The notes under the pieces were generated by a model, which was not told where the DNA came from, made no database searches, and saw nothing but the letters and a program-made list of their open reading frames with translations. From the NCBI RefSeq assembly GCF_000502955.1, contig NZ_AYWO01000009.1:1-64000 (forward strand): a stretch of 64,000 nt of DNA. Reading direction: 5' to 3'. This stretch comes from Mesorhizobium sp. LNHC252B00 (GTDB lineage Bacteria; Pseudomonadota; Alphaproteobacteria; Rhizobiales; Rhizobiaceae). Positions 24,599 to 32,893 of the stretch are shown piece after piece. A program made the translations under genes and the position numbers. Within the stretch, counting starts at the first letter, position 1; each line of letters begins with the position of its first letter.

Positions 24599-25372
24599 AT
24601 GAGCAAAACCGCCAGCCGCATCGCCTTCGTCTCGTCCGACACCGCCGACGCCAAGACGGCGCTGGAAGGCCTGTCGGCGCGCTATGGCCAGTCCTCCGTC
24701 GAGGATGCCGAGATCGTCGTCGCGCTTGGCGGTGACGGCTTCCTGCTGCAGACGCTGCGCGAGACGATGGGGACCGGCAAGAAGGTCTACGGCATGAACC
24801 GTGGCACCATCGGTTTCCTGATGAACGAGTACCGGTCCGGCGGGCTCACCGAGCGGATCGCGGCCGCGGTCGCAGAAACGATCCGCCCGCTGGAGATGCT
24901 GGCCGAGACCTCGGCAGGCGAAACGCTTTCGGCGCTGGCGATCAACGAAGTCGCGCTGTGGCGGCAATCCTATCAGACGGCCAAAATCCGCATCACCGTC
25001 GACGAGCAAATACGGCTCGAGGAACTGAGCTGCGACGGTGTGATGATCGCGACGCCGGCCGGGTCCACCGCCTACAATCTTTCCGCGCACGGGCCGATCC
25101 TGCCGCTCGACGCGCCCCTGCTGGCGCTGACCCCGGTCAGCCCGTTTCGCCCGCGCCGCTGGCGCGGCGCGCTGCTCTCCAACAAGGCGACCGTGCGCTT
25201 CGACATTCTCGAGCCGGAAAAGCGGCCTGTGAACGCCGCCGCCGACCATACGGAAGTCAAGGCGGTGACCTCGGTCACGGTCAGGGAATCGCCCACTGCG
25301 ACGGCGACGTTGCTGTTTGATCCCAACCATTCCTGGAACGAACGCATTCTCGCCGAACAGTTCCGCTATTGA
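24599..25372 (+). CDS. nadK: NAD kinase
   Basis: A protein of 257 residues, the usual length in alphaproteobacteria. It contains the GGDGF motif (VALGGDGFLLQTLRE, ~40-54) for phosphate transfer, the GTIGFLMNEY loop, the NE/D segment AINEVALWRQS and SCDGVMIATPAGSTAYNLSA, which binds NAD. It makes NADP from NAD and ATP in the cytoplasm. The start is the ATG at 24599 behind GGGGAA. It stands alone, with no operon partner in sight. Confidence 0.93.
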   Translation: MSKTASRIAFVSSDTADAKTALEGLSARYGQSSVEDAEIVVALGGDGFLLQTLRETMGTGKKVYGMNRGTIGFLMNEYRSGGLTERIAAAVAETIRPLEMLAETSAGETLSALAINEVALWRQSYQTAKIRITVDEQIRLEELSCDGVMIATPAGSTAYNLSAHGPILPLDAPLLALTPVSPFRPRRWRGALLSNKATVRFDILEPEKRPVNAAADHTEVKAVTSVTVRESPTATATLLFDPNHSWNERILAEQFRY

Positions 25373-25454
25373 GCCGGCGCCGCGACCGACACCTCGATTA
25401 AGCATCCCGATTAAGGTTACAACTTCACAATCGCGCCAATCACGGCCGTTTCTG

Positions 25455-25483
25455 TTGACAAATCGAGGGCTTGCTCCTAATTG
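25455..25483 (+). promoter_or_regulatory. sigma70-type promoter of the DEAD-box gene
   Basis: TTGACA at 25455-25460 and TAATTG at 25478-25483 are separated by 17 bases, close to the consensus spacing. The element is about 90 bases before the helicase start and follows the nadK stop by about 80 bases. The -10 box is imperfect. Confidence 0.5.
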
Positions 25484-25574
25484 CAATACCAATCTTGCAG
25501 GCGCGTGGCGCTTGCCGCGATAGACGCCGTTAGACGCCGTTGCGCTTCCCCGAACCAGCCAAAGACAGCAACAA

Positions 25575-27158
25575 TTGTCCTCAGACACCACGACCGCTCC
25601 AGAAGCGTTGACCTTTTCAGACCTAGGCCTGTCGCCGAAGGTTCTTTCCGCAGTCACCGACGCCGGCTACACGCAGCCGACGCCGATACAGTCTGGTGCC
25701 ATTCCGCACGCGCTTCTCGGCAAGGACGTGCTGGGCATTGCCCAGACCGGCACCGGCAAGACGGCATCCTTCGTGCTGCCGATGCTCACAAGACTGGAAA
25801 AGGGCCGCGCCCGTGCCCGCATGCCGCGCACGCTCATTCTCGAGCCGACACGTGAGCTTGCCGCGCAGGTCGAGGAAAACTTCGTCAAATACGGCAAGAA
25901 CCACAAGCTCAACATTGCGCTCTTGATTGGCGGCGTGTCGTTCGACGAACAGGACAAGAAGCTGGAGCGCGGCGCCGACGTGCTGATCGCGACGCCCGGC
26001 CGCCTGCTCGATCACCGTGAGCGTGGCAAGCTGTTGCTCAATGGCGTCGAGATCCTTGTTATCGACGAAGCGGACCGCATGCTCGACATGGGCTTCATCC
26101 CCGACATCGAGCGCATTTGCGAGATGATCCCGTTCACCAGGCAGACGCTGTTCTTCTCGGCGACGATGCCGCCGGAGATCACCAAACTCACCGAAAAATT
26201 CCTGCACGCGCCGGTGCGCGTCGAGGTTTCGAAGGCCGCGTCCGCAGCGACCAACATCATCCAGCGCCTGGTCAAGTCCGGCTCCAAGCCATGGGACAAG
26301 CGCGAGACCTTGCGCAATTTGATCAAGGCAGAGGATGCGGAACTGAAGAACGCCATCATCTTTTGCAACCGCAAGGTGGAAGTGTCGGAACTGTTCCGCT
26401 CGCTGCTGAAGTATGATTTCGACGCCGGCGCGCTGCATGGCGACATGGACCAGCGCGCGCGCATGCAGATGCTGGCTAATTTCCGCGATGGCAAGCTGCG
26501 CTACCTGGTCGCCTCCGACGTCGCCGCGCGCGGTCTCGACATCCCCGATGTCAGCCACGTCTTCAATTACGACGTGCCGATCCATGCCGAGGACTACGTT
26601 CACCGCATCGGCCGCACCGGACGCGCCGGGCGCTCTGGAAAATCCTTCACCATCGCGACCAAGTCGGACACCAAGTACATCGACGCCATCGAGCGGCTGA
26701 TCGGCAACAAGATCGAGTGGCATGATGGCGACCTGTCGACAGTGGTCGCCAGCGAAGGCGAGGACGATGCTCCGCGCCGCGGCAAAGGCGCGCCGCGCCG
26801 TGCCGGCCGCAAGGACGACGAACGCAAGGACAGGGGCGACCGCAAACCACGCGAACGCCACGCCAGGCACAGTGAAGAACCGGCACCGGAAACGGTCCGC
26901 GAGGATCAGCCCGATGTGGCCGAGGGCGCGGTCGCCGACATCGGCGAACGCCGCTCGCGCAAGGACGCGATCCGGTCGGAAAACACCGAGCGCAAATCAT
27001 CCGATCGCAACGAGCAGCGCGCACCGGAACGCGGCGACACCAGGCCGCAGCGCGACAGCAACCGCCCTGCCCGCCAACGCCACCAGGAAGACAACGACTC
27101 CACCGTCGGCTTCGGCGATGACATGCCAGCCTTCATGAAGATCGTCGCCAAGGTCTGA
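25575..27158 (+). CDS. DEAD-box RNA helicase (RhlE-like)
   Basis: A protein of 527 residues from a TTG at 25575. All helicase motifs are present: Q motif (PTPIQSGAIP), I AQTGTGKT, Ia PTRELAAQ, Ib TPGRLLD, II DEAD (VIDEADRMLDMGF), III SAT, V ARGLDIPDVSH and VI HRIGRTGRAGR. After residue ~385 comes a long Arg/Lys/Glu-rich tail (for example RKDDERKDRGDRKPRER) that should bind RNA without fixed structure. It unwinds RNA in ribosome assembly or mRNA decay; RNase E is also encoded in the window but not linked. The start codon is less certain than the rest. Confidence 0.88.
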   Translation: MSSDTTTAPEALTFSDLGLSPKVLSAVTDAGYTQPTPIQSGAIPHALLGKDVLGIAQTGTGKTASFVLPMLTRLEKGRARARMPRTLILEPTRELAAQVEENFVKYGKNHKLNIALLIGGVSFDEQDKKLERGADVLIATPGRLLDHRERGKLLLNGVEILVIDEADRMLDMGFIPDIERICEMIPFTRQTLFFSATMPPEITKLTEKFLHAPVRVEVSKAASAATNIIQRLVKSGSKPWDKRETLRNLIKAEDAELKNAIIFCNRKVEVSELFRSLLKYDFDAGALHGDMDQRARMQMLANFRDGKLRYLVASDVAARGLDIPDVSHVFNYDVPIHAEDYVHRIGRTGRAGRSGKSFTIATKSDTKYIDAIERLIGNKIEWHDGDLSTVVASEGEDDAPRRGKGAPRRAGRKDDERKDRGDRKPRERHARHSEEPAPETVREDQPDVAEGAVADIGERRSRKDAIRSENTERKSSDRNEQRAPERGDTRPQRDSNRPARQRHQEDNDSTVGFGDDMPAFMKIVAKV

Positions 27159-27189
27159 TACGACAGCGCTGCGCGTCCTCTTGGACGCG

Positions 27190-27420
27190 CAAAAGCAGCC
27201 GTTTGCGCTGGAATCGGCAATTTGCCGATTCGTATCGCCAGATCGGCACCGAGATCGACAAATCCATCGGAAAGCTGGAGGTCAACCTCGACCCGAGGAT
27301 AGGTCCGCATGTAATCCGCGATGACCCGTACGAGGAAATCCGGACCGAACAGAACTGGTGCGCTCACGCGCAGGATGCCTGACGGCTCCGATCGCTGGTT
27401 GCGGATTGCAGTGCTCGCCA
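27190..27420 (-). pseudogene. fragment of LysR-type regulator gene
   Basis: The complement encodes the hinge and first part of a LysR ligand-binding domain: SGILRVSAPVLFGPDFLV, then YMRTYPRVEVDLQLSDGFVD and LAIRIGKLP, an order diagnostic for this family. There is no helix-turn-helix part and no C-terminal half; the flanks turn into the DEAD-box gene end and the cytochrome fusion gene end. A relic left by deletion. Confidence 0.7.
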
Positions 27421-27431
27421 GACAGCAGCAA

Positions 27432-28340
27432 TCAATTGTCGGGAAGCGGCAGCGGTGTGTCACTCAAGGTCCGCAGGTAAGCGATGAGGTCAGCTCGCTG
27501 CTTCTCGTCCTGCAGACCCGGGAAAATCATATCTGTTCCGGGCAAAGCGAATGCCGGATTTGAGATAAAAGAATTGAGGTCCTCAAAGGTCCAAGTGCCG
27601 CCGGCTTCCTTTATAGCTGACGAATACGGGACATCGCTTTGTGAGGCCTTCGGCCGCCCTACGACGCCCCACAGATTAACCCGTTTGGGAATCTTAAGGT
27701 TCGGCGATGCAAGATGACAAGCCCCGCACGTTCCGTCGAAAATTTCCTTGCCTGATTCAGCGCTTGCCGATGCAAGTCGAGCCGAAATCGGCGCAACGGC
27801 CGGTCGTCCGGCGCCATGACTGCGCAAGTAGGCCACGATGTCATCGTGACCCCTGAGCTTAGCCAAATGTATGGGCGGATTTCCATTCGATGTCAGTGCG
27901 TTGACCTCTGCCCCGGCGTCCACAAGATGAATGACGCATTGAAGGCAGCCATTTTCGGCAGCCACGTGCAGCGGCGTCTGCGCTTTCGCCACCTGATTTG
28001 GATCGGCCCCATTGTCGAGCAACAGCTTCACGATCTCGGCGTGCCCAGCCTTGTTGGCGGCGTAGAGTGGCGTTCTTTGCCAGCTGACGGGCAGGTTGAC
28101 GTCCGCGCCACGATTGATCAGAAGTTTGGCTAACTCGACATTTCCGCCTTCGCAGGCGATGTAGAGCGCCGTAACGCCGTCAATTTCGTTGACAGCGGCG
28201 CCTTTGTCCAAGGCGGAAGCCACCGCCGCGACGTCGCCATTCCTGACAAGATCACCTAAGTTGCTCGCGTGGGCGGGCAGTGTAAAAAGGCAAAGGACGC
28301 ATGAAGCTCTTGTCACCCACATGCGTCCTCGCTTGATCAT
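27432..28340 (-). CDS. periplasmic ankyrin-repeat / cytochrome c fusion protein
   Basis: The start is the ATG at 28340 behind GGGAGG; product 302 residues. A signal peptide (RASCVLCLFTLPAHA, cleavage near 25) is followed by about five ankyrin repeats (residues ~27-177; for example TPLYAANKAGHAEIVKLLLD). A short linker leads to a class I cytochrome c domain with heme site C205-GA-C208-H209 and a likely axial Met in GTDMIFPGL (~275). Ankyrin repeats are binding modules, so the protein may dock a periplasmic partner onto a redox centre. The next gene downstream of the repeat encodes another exported protein on the same strand, but the two are 260 bases apart. Confidence 0.82.
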   Translation of the reverse strand: MIKRGRMWVTRASCVLCLFTLPAHASNLGDLVRNGDVAAVASALDKGAAVNEIDGVTALYIACEGGNVELAKLLINRGADVNLPVSWQRTPLYAANKAGHAEIVKLLLDNGADPNQVAKAQTPLHVAAENGCLQCVIHLVDAGAEVNALTSNGNPPIHLAKLRGHDDIVAYLRSHGAGRPAVAPISARLASASAESGKEIFDGTCGACHLASPNLKIPKRVNLWGVVGRPKASQSDVPYSSAIKEAGGTWTFEDLNSFISNPAFALPGTDMIFPGLQDEKQRADLIAYLRTLSDTPLPLPDN

Positions 28341-28482
28341 TGTATCCTCCCTGAAGAGAGTTCCATGACGGGTTGATCTAGAACAAGAGCTTGCTGGTGG
28401 TGACACGGCTAGCCGAGAATGGCCGCTTTCGCCTCGGAAGCAGACATGTTGATCCAACCATGCCCGTTTATGAATTCACGCC

Positions 28483-28578
28483 CTAAAGCGTGTCGCGTCC
28501 GAACGGATCCAGGCGACCCGCTTTAGGTCTTTGTGTCATGCATGTCGTTGTCCCATAACCGAGGTTTGGGCGACATGC
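28483..28578. repeat. double-hairpin intergenic repeat
   Basis: Two adjacent stem-loops: CTAAAGCG...CGCTTTAG (28483-28526) with further TCGC/GCGA pairing, and GCATGTCG...CGACATGC (28540-28578) with inner pairing around CCCATAACC and GGTTTGGG. A related element lies at 41083-41160. This shape is like the short palindromic repeats scattered in Mesorhizobium genomes. It lies between two genes read on the - strand. Confidence 0.65.
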
Positions 28579-28600
28579 TCTAGCCAGCCTGGCTCGCCCG

Positions 28601-29206
28601 TTACATCGGTCCAGGCATCATCTTGGTCGGCTTCTCCAGCATCGGAAATTCGGCCTTACTGCATTTCACGTTCGGGTTCGTCGGACTGAACATCCCGTTC
28701 GGGTTGTCCGTCAGCCAGGCGTGAAGATCATAGTGCACAAACTCCCGCGGGATGAGCGGATAGTGCCCCTCCATCGGTCCCATGAAGGTTTGGCCGAAAA
28801 GCTTCGGAGGTTCCTTGATGTCTGGCGTCAGAGGCACCAGCCATTCCGCACCCACCAGGCGCAAACCCTTCTTGGTCGGTTCGTAAATGAGCACATTGGG
28901 GTGCATCGGGTCGAGTTTTTGGCCGACACTCGGGACGTTGACGAAATGGATACCCATGGCGCCTTTCGGGTAATCCATCGCACCCGCTATCTTTTCGCCG
29001 CTGTAGTAGACGCAGCCGACTGTCGACAGATAAAGGTCGCGGACGGCTGCGGTGTAGTCTTCATATTTGGCGAGCGACTTTTTCAAGGCATCGATGTCGG
29101 CCTTGTTGGCGTCCTCGGCCCGCGCCGTAGCGACGCCCAACCATGCGCTCATCAGGCCTGTTAAAGCAAGGACGCCGCAGCGCCCAAGACTGGCTGTTCT
29201 TGGCAT
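28601..29206 (-). CDS. exported conserved hypothetical protein
   Basis: The start is the ATG at 29206, preceded by GGGAGG; product 201 residues. The signal peptide is CGVLALTGLMSAWLGVATARA, cleaved near residue 30. The mature protein begins with a helix (KADIDALKKSLAKYEDYTAA) and contains the distinctive pieces MGIHFVNVP, PNVLIYEP and HYDLHAWLTDNPNGMFSPTN with NPNVKC near the end. The His-rich LHAWL-NPNGMF pattern recurs in exported proteins of unknown function and could hold a metal site. The role is unknown; a link to the adjacent cytochrome fusion is only positional. Confidence 0.65.
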   Translation of the reverse strand: MPRTASLGRCGVLALTGLMSAWLGVATARAEDANKADIDALKKSLAKYEDYTAAVRDLYLSTVGCVYYSGEKIAGAMDYPKGAMGIHFVNVPSVGQKLDPMHPNVLIYEPTKKGLRLVGAEWLVPLTPDIKEPPKLFGQTFMGPMEGHYPLIPREFVHYDLHAWLTDNPNGMFSPTNPNVKCSKAEFPMLEKPTKMMPGPM

Positions 29207-29401
29207 GCATTCCTCCCAGATTTTCTCATCTGGCCGTGCAAGACCCGAGGCGGAAAAAAATGCTGAGTGCGCGGCCAGTTGCACCGCCTCATCCCCTACG
29301 GAACGGCAATTACGCTATTCCTTTCCGTGGTTGCGGGAAAGTTTTTATTTAGCATAAACTAATGTTCTGGCGCTGATCCGAAGAGCGCCCTTAACAGCCC
29401 A

Positions 29402-29428
29402 AACAAAAACGGCCCCAACGCGGGGCCG
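29402..29428 (-). terminator. rho-independent terminator of the OmpA-like gene
   Basis: On the - strand CGGCCCC and GGGGCCG form a seven-base stem (29410-29428) with a short loop, directly followed by a T-rich run (29402-29409). It lies 24 bases after the stop of the lipoprotein gene. Confidence 0.85.
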
Positions 29429-29451
29429 CTTCGCATTCCTCGCCGAACAGA

Positions 29452-30102
29452 TCAGGTAAGCGGCGACAGCTGGATTTCGACGCGGCGGTTCTGAGCGCGC
29501 CCTTCGGCCGTAGCGTTCGATGCGACCGGACGCGTCTTGCCGAAACCGGTGACGGCGAAGCGGCGCTGATCGACGCCCTGGCCGTACAAATAGTTGGCGA
29601 CCGCCAGGGCGCGGCGCTGGGACAGGTCGAAATTGTGCTGATCCCCACCAGTCGAATCGGTGTGGCCGAACACATCGACCGTGGTCTGCTTGAACTTCTT
29701 CAGCACCAGCGCGACCGAATTCAGCACCTGGTAGAAGCCGGGCTTCACTGCGTCCTGATCCGTATTGAAGGTGATATCGGAGGGCATGTTGAGGATGATC
29801 TGGTCGCCGCTACGGGTGACGCTGACGCCGGTACCCTCGAGTTGCCGGCGCAGTTCGGCTTCGTTCTGGTCCATTGTGGCGCCGATGGCACCACCGGCAA
29901 GCGCACCGATGCCCGCGCCGATCAGCGCGTTGCGGCGGTCATTGCCGCCGGCAAGCAGGCCAAGGCTGGCACCCGCCAGGGCGCCAAGGCCAGCACCGGC
30001 AGCGGTGTTGGAAATCTTCTGGTCGCCTGTATACGGATCAGTGGTGGTGCAGGCACTCATGAGCACAGCCGTCGCCACGACGACGAGCACAGTCTTTTTC
30101 AT
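29452..30102 (-). CDS. OmpA-family outer-membrane lipoprotein
   Basis: A protein of 216 residues from the ATG at 30102. It has a lipoprotein signal (VVVATAVLMSACTTTDP; acylated Cys near 18), a glycine-zipper segment (AAGAGLGALAGASLGLLAGG, GAGIGALAGGAIGATM, residues ~34-78) that may insert into the membrane, and a C-terminal OmpA peptidoglycan-binding domain (VDVFGHTDSTGGDQHNFDLS, QRRALAVANYL, GFGKTRPVA, RAQNRRVEI). It anchors the outer membrane to the cell wall. Single gene with its own terminator. Confidence 0.9.
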   Translation of the reverse strand: MKKTVLVVVATAVLMSACTTTDPYTGDQKISNTAAGAGLGALAGASLGLLAGGNDRRNALIGAGIGALAGGAIGATMDQNEAELRRQLEGTGVSVTRSGDQIILNMPSDITFNTDQDAVKPGFYQVLNSVALVLKKFKQTTVDVFGHTDSTGGDQHNFDLSQRRALAVANYLYGQGVDQRRFAVTGFGKTRPVASNATAEGRAQNRRVEIQLSPLT

Positions 30103-30276
30103 AGGATGGTCCCTCTCCAAGTCACGCCTTGCGGTGGCGCCAAATCAGCCCTTCCGGCGACTTGTACCATGAATTGCGGCGAAAAACGGAACGGCAAAAA
30201 CGCCGCCCACGGCTTTTCCGGGGATCACACCCCGGCGACGGCGCCGCATCGCCACGCCGGGGTGGCCTGAATTAGG

Positions 30277-30645
30277 CTACCAGAGATTCTTGCCATCGAT
30301 GACCACCACTTCGACCTTGTCCAGATCGAAATCATCGAACAACCGCGAATTGACGCTGATCTTGGGATTCTCGAAATTAGGCTCGCCCGTCGACCAGTCC
30401 GGCGTTTCCGTGAAGGTGCCGCAGCCGCAGGTAGCGCAAAACCCATGATTTACCGTTTTCGACCCCCATCGGTAGAAAGAAACGTTCTCCATCGGGCTGG
30501 TGAGCTTGAATTGCGATGGAATGTAGTAGGCCCAGAGCGAGCCGCGTTTCGAGCAGAACGAACAGGTGCATTGCGTCACAGTCTGCGGTGCCTGCGAAAC
30601 CTCAAACGTCGTCGCCTTGCAATGACAGCTTCCCTTGATGGTCAT
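30277..30645 (-). CDS. GFA/CENP-V family zinc protein
   Basis: The start is the ATG at 30645 (MTIKGSCHC) after GAGAGGA; product 122 residues. It has the zinc-binding cysteines of the GFA family: GSCHC near the start, CTCSFCSKRG (~29-38) and FCATCGCGTF (~70-79). The family includes glutathione-dependent formaldehyde-activating enzymes, but most small members have no proven activity, so an enzymatic role in formaldehyde metabolism is not assured. No operon partner. Confidence 0.82.
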   Translation of the reverse strand: MTIKGSCHCKATTFEVSQAPQTVTQCTCSFCSKRGSLWAYYIPSQFKLTSPMENVSFYRWGSKTVNHGFCATCGCGTFTETPDWSTGEPNFENPKISVNSRLFDDFDLDKVEVVVIDGKNLW

Positions 30646-30825
30646 CGACGAATTCCTCTCCATTGCCCGCCACCTATGGGGCAAAGGCAGCATAAAGAAG
30701 TGCTCCTGACAACCGTCTGTCATCATGCGTCCACCGAACCACGAATGCCCGGGCTGCCCAGGCATAGACAAGCTCCGGCAAGTCAGTAGCCTGCCCCATT
30801 ACACGCGGCCGCGGATGTCGTGTCG

Positions 30826-31203
30826 TCAATAAGAGCGAGGCGGCACGAACAGGCAGATTGTCTTGCCGGCGTCGAGACCGGCCTGATGCGCGCACCAGTG
30901 GAACTCACCGTCAGGGCTGTCCTTGACGCGCTTGTCGCTCATGGGAACAACCTCACCCGTGCCGGCGATGACATAGCCCTCGGGTTTTTCCAACACTTCG
31001 CCAGTATGAGCCGTACGACAATCATAGTTGGCGCAGCATGCGAATGGGTAACTCCAGCCTAGTGGCTTTGCCGCTGTCGGTGTGGCGTCATGCGCAAAGG
31101 CAGGTGCCGTCAGCATTGCGATTGCGGCAATTGCGAACAGGGAAAACAAGAGTCGGCCGGCCGGTTCAGCGGCATGGGCCGATCTGGAAGTGGCAGCAGA
31201 CAT
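30826..31203 (-). CDS. exported conserved hypothetical protein
   Basis: A protein of 125 residues from the ATG at 31203, with AAAGGA eight bases upstream. The signal peptide (LLFSLFAIAAIAMLTAPAFA) ends near residue 37. The mature part has several Cys (FACCANYDC, FHWCAH, ICLF) and the segment VVPMSDKRVKDSPDGEFHWC, which I recognise as a recurring pattern in exported rhizobial proteins of unknown function. The four or more Cys suggest disulfides or a metal site in the periplasm. Isolated gene. Confidence 0.65.
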   Translation of the reverse strand: MSAATSRSAHAAEPAGRLLFSLFAIAAIAMLTAPAFAHDATPTAAKPLGWSYPFACCANYDCRTAHTGEVLEKPEGYVIAGTGEVVPMSDKRVKDSPDGEFHWCAHQAGLDAGKTICLFVPPRSY

Positions 31204-31642
31204 GGAAGCGTTCCTTTCAAACGAGCATCAAGCAGTTCGCTTGCCCGTTCCCGGAACGTGTCTTCCCAGCGGCCAGATCGTCAGCTTGCAGATATGCCGC
31301 GCCCGGCCATAAATGCTTTTTGTCTCCCCTCAATGCCGTGATGGTGAGCGCAAATGTGAGTCGGCGCAAGAAATTGCTGCGTTCACGAGTACCGCGGCGC
31401 ATGCCAACCAATCATCCGCTACCGACCGCTGAAATCAACTTCCCGGCAAACAGGTGTCGAATAAACGGGATCGGTGCCGTGTGGTTCCAGCCTATGGCTG
31501 GTTGGCGATCACATGCTCTTGATATTGAGGCAGGCCGTCGGCATTCTCTCCTCGTCCTGGGGCGCAGGGTTCGGGTCCATCAGCACCGGCAGCGCATGAG
31601 CCGCCGTTTGCAGGCCGGCCTCACCTGAATATGAGCATACCC
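31204..31642. other. gene-free stretch
   Basis: I see no supported gene in these 440 bases. Long open frames on the + strand here have basic, low-complexity products without a start signal and look like chance frames in high-GC DNA. The promoter of the exported-protein gene at 31203 should lie at its left end. No repeat or terminator stands out. Confidence 0.4.
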
Positions 31643-32774
31643 TTAGTCCAGGTCCGCCACTGCTTCGCCGGCACCGCCTTCGATGCGCTGCGACAATGAG
31701 GCCTCCATGAAATCGTCGAGGTCGCCATCGAGCACGCTCGACGGGCTGGTGCTCTCGACGCCGGTGCGAAGATCCTTCACCAACTGATAGGGCTGCAGCA
31801 CATAGGAGCGTATCTGGTGACCCCAGCCAATATCACTCTTCGAGGCTTCGGTGGCGTTTGCAACCGCCTCGCGCTTCTTCAGCTCCTCCTCATAGAGACG
31901 CGAGCGCAGCATTTCCCAGGCCTTGGCCTTGTTCTTATGTTGCGAACGTTCGGCCTGGCAGGCGACAGCGATGCCGGTCGCAAGGTGGGTGATGCGCACC
32001 GCGGAGTCGGTGGTGTTGACGTGCTGGCCGCCGGAGCCGGACGAGCGATAGGTATCAATGCGAACATCGGATTCGGAAACGTCGATCTCGATCGTGTCGT
32101 CGATGACCGGATAGACCCAGACGCTGGCGAAGGACGTATGCCGACGTGCGTTGCTGTCATAGGGCGAAATACGCACTAACCGATGCACACCGGATTCGGT
32201 CTTCATCCAGCCATAGGCGTTGTGGCCCTTGATCATCAACGTGGCGGACTTGATGCCGGCCTCTTCGCCGTCATGCACCTCCAGGACCTCGACCTTGAAG
32301 CGGCGCCGCTCGGCCCAGCGCGTGTACATGCGCAGCAGCATCGACGCCCAATCCTGGCTTTCGGTGCCGCCGGCGCCGGCATGGATTTCGAGATAAGTGT
32401 CGTTGGCGTCGGCTTCACCCGACAGCAGCGTCTCAACCTGGCGGGCCTTCGCTTCGCCCTGCATCGAACGGAGCGCGGCTTCGGCTTCGGCGATCACGCC
32501 CTCGTCGCCCTCTTCCTCGCCGAGTTCGATCAGGCCGATATTGTCTTCCAGCGCCTGCGTCAGCCCTCTCACCGAGGCGATGCCTTCTTCGAGGCTCTGA
32601 CGTTCGCGCATCAGTTTCTGCGCTTCCAGCGGTTCGTTCCAGAGACTGGCGTCCTCGGCGCGCACATTGAGGTATTCAAGCCGTTTTATGGCCTGATCCC
32701 AGTCAAAGATGCCTCCTCAGCAGGGTGATCGCCTGCCTGATCTCGTCGACAATATTCTGCGTTTCCGCGCGCAT
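31643..32774 (-). CDS. prfB: peptide chain release factor 2 with programmed +1 frameshift
   Basis: The gene is read in two frames: codons 1-23 (32774-32706, MRAETQNIV to LLRRHL), an in-frame TGA, then after a one-base skip codons 24-376 (32704-31643, starting DWDQAIKRL). The main frame has the GGQ motif ([18 protein letters not shown]) that triggers peptide release, and an SPF-type region (VRISPYDSN). RF2 recognises UGA and UAA stop codons. The total of 376 residues is the family's normal length, which confirms the frameshift reading. Too little RF2 leads to more frameshifting and so more RF2. Confidence 0.93.
32703..32717 (-). promoter_or_regulatory. prfB: prfB +1 frameshift signal
   Basis: On the - strand AGGAGG (32717-32712), three bases (CAT), CTT (32708-32706) and TGA (32705-32703) followed by C. 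This is the same arrangement and spacing as the E. coli RF2 site: an internal Shine-Dalgarno-like element, a slippery CUU and a poor-context UGA. Confidence 0.92.
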
Positions 32775-32844
32775 GGCTGGCTGTTCTGTCCTGTGTTTGC
32801 TGAAATCGGTCGGCGCGATACATAGGGAGGCCGCCGCCGGCTGT

Positions 32845-32876
32845 AAAGCAAAATGGGCTGGCGCAAGGCCAGCCCA
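32845..32876 (-). terminator. rho-independent terminator of the PBP1A gene
   Basis: TGGGCTGGC and GCCAGCCCA (32854-32876) form a perfect nine-base stem around a five-base loop. On the - strand a T-rich tail (32845-32853) follows. It lies 18 bases past the PBP gene stop. Confidence 0.85.
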
Positions 32877-32893
32877 CCCGCCCATGAAAGTCG

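Noticed and set aside
31038-31628. 196-codon + strand frame
   Set aside because: Basic, mixed-composition product without start signal or domain; overlaps the exported-protein gene on the other strand.
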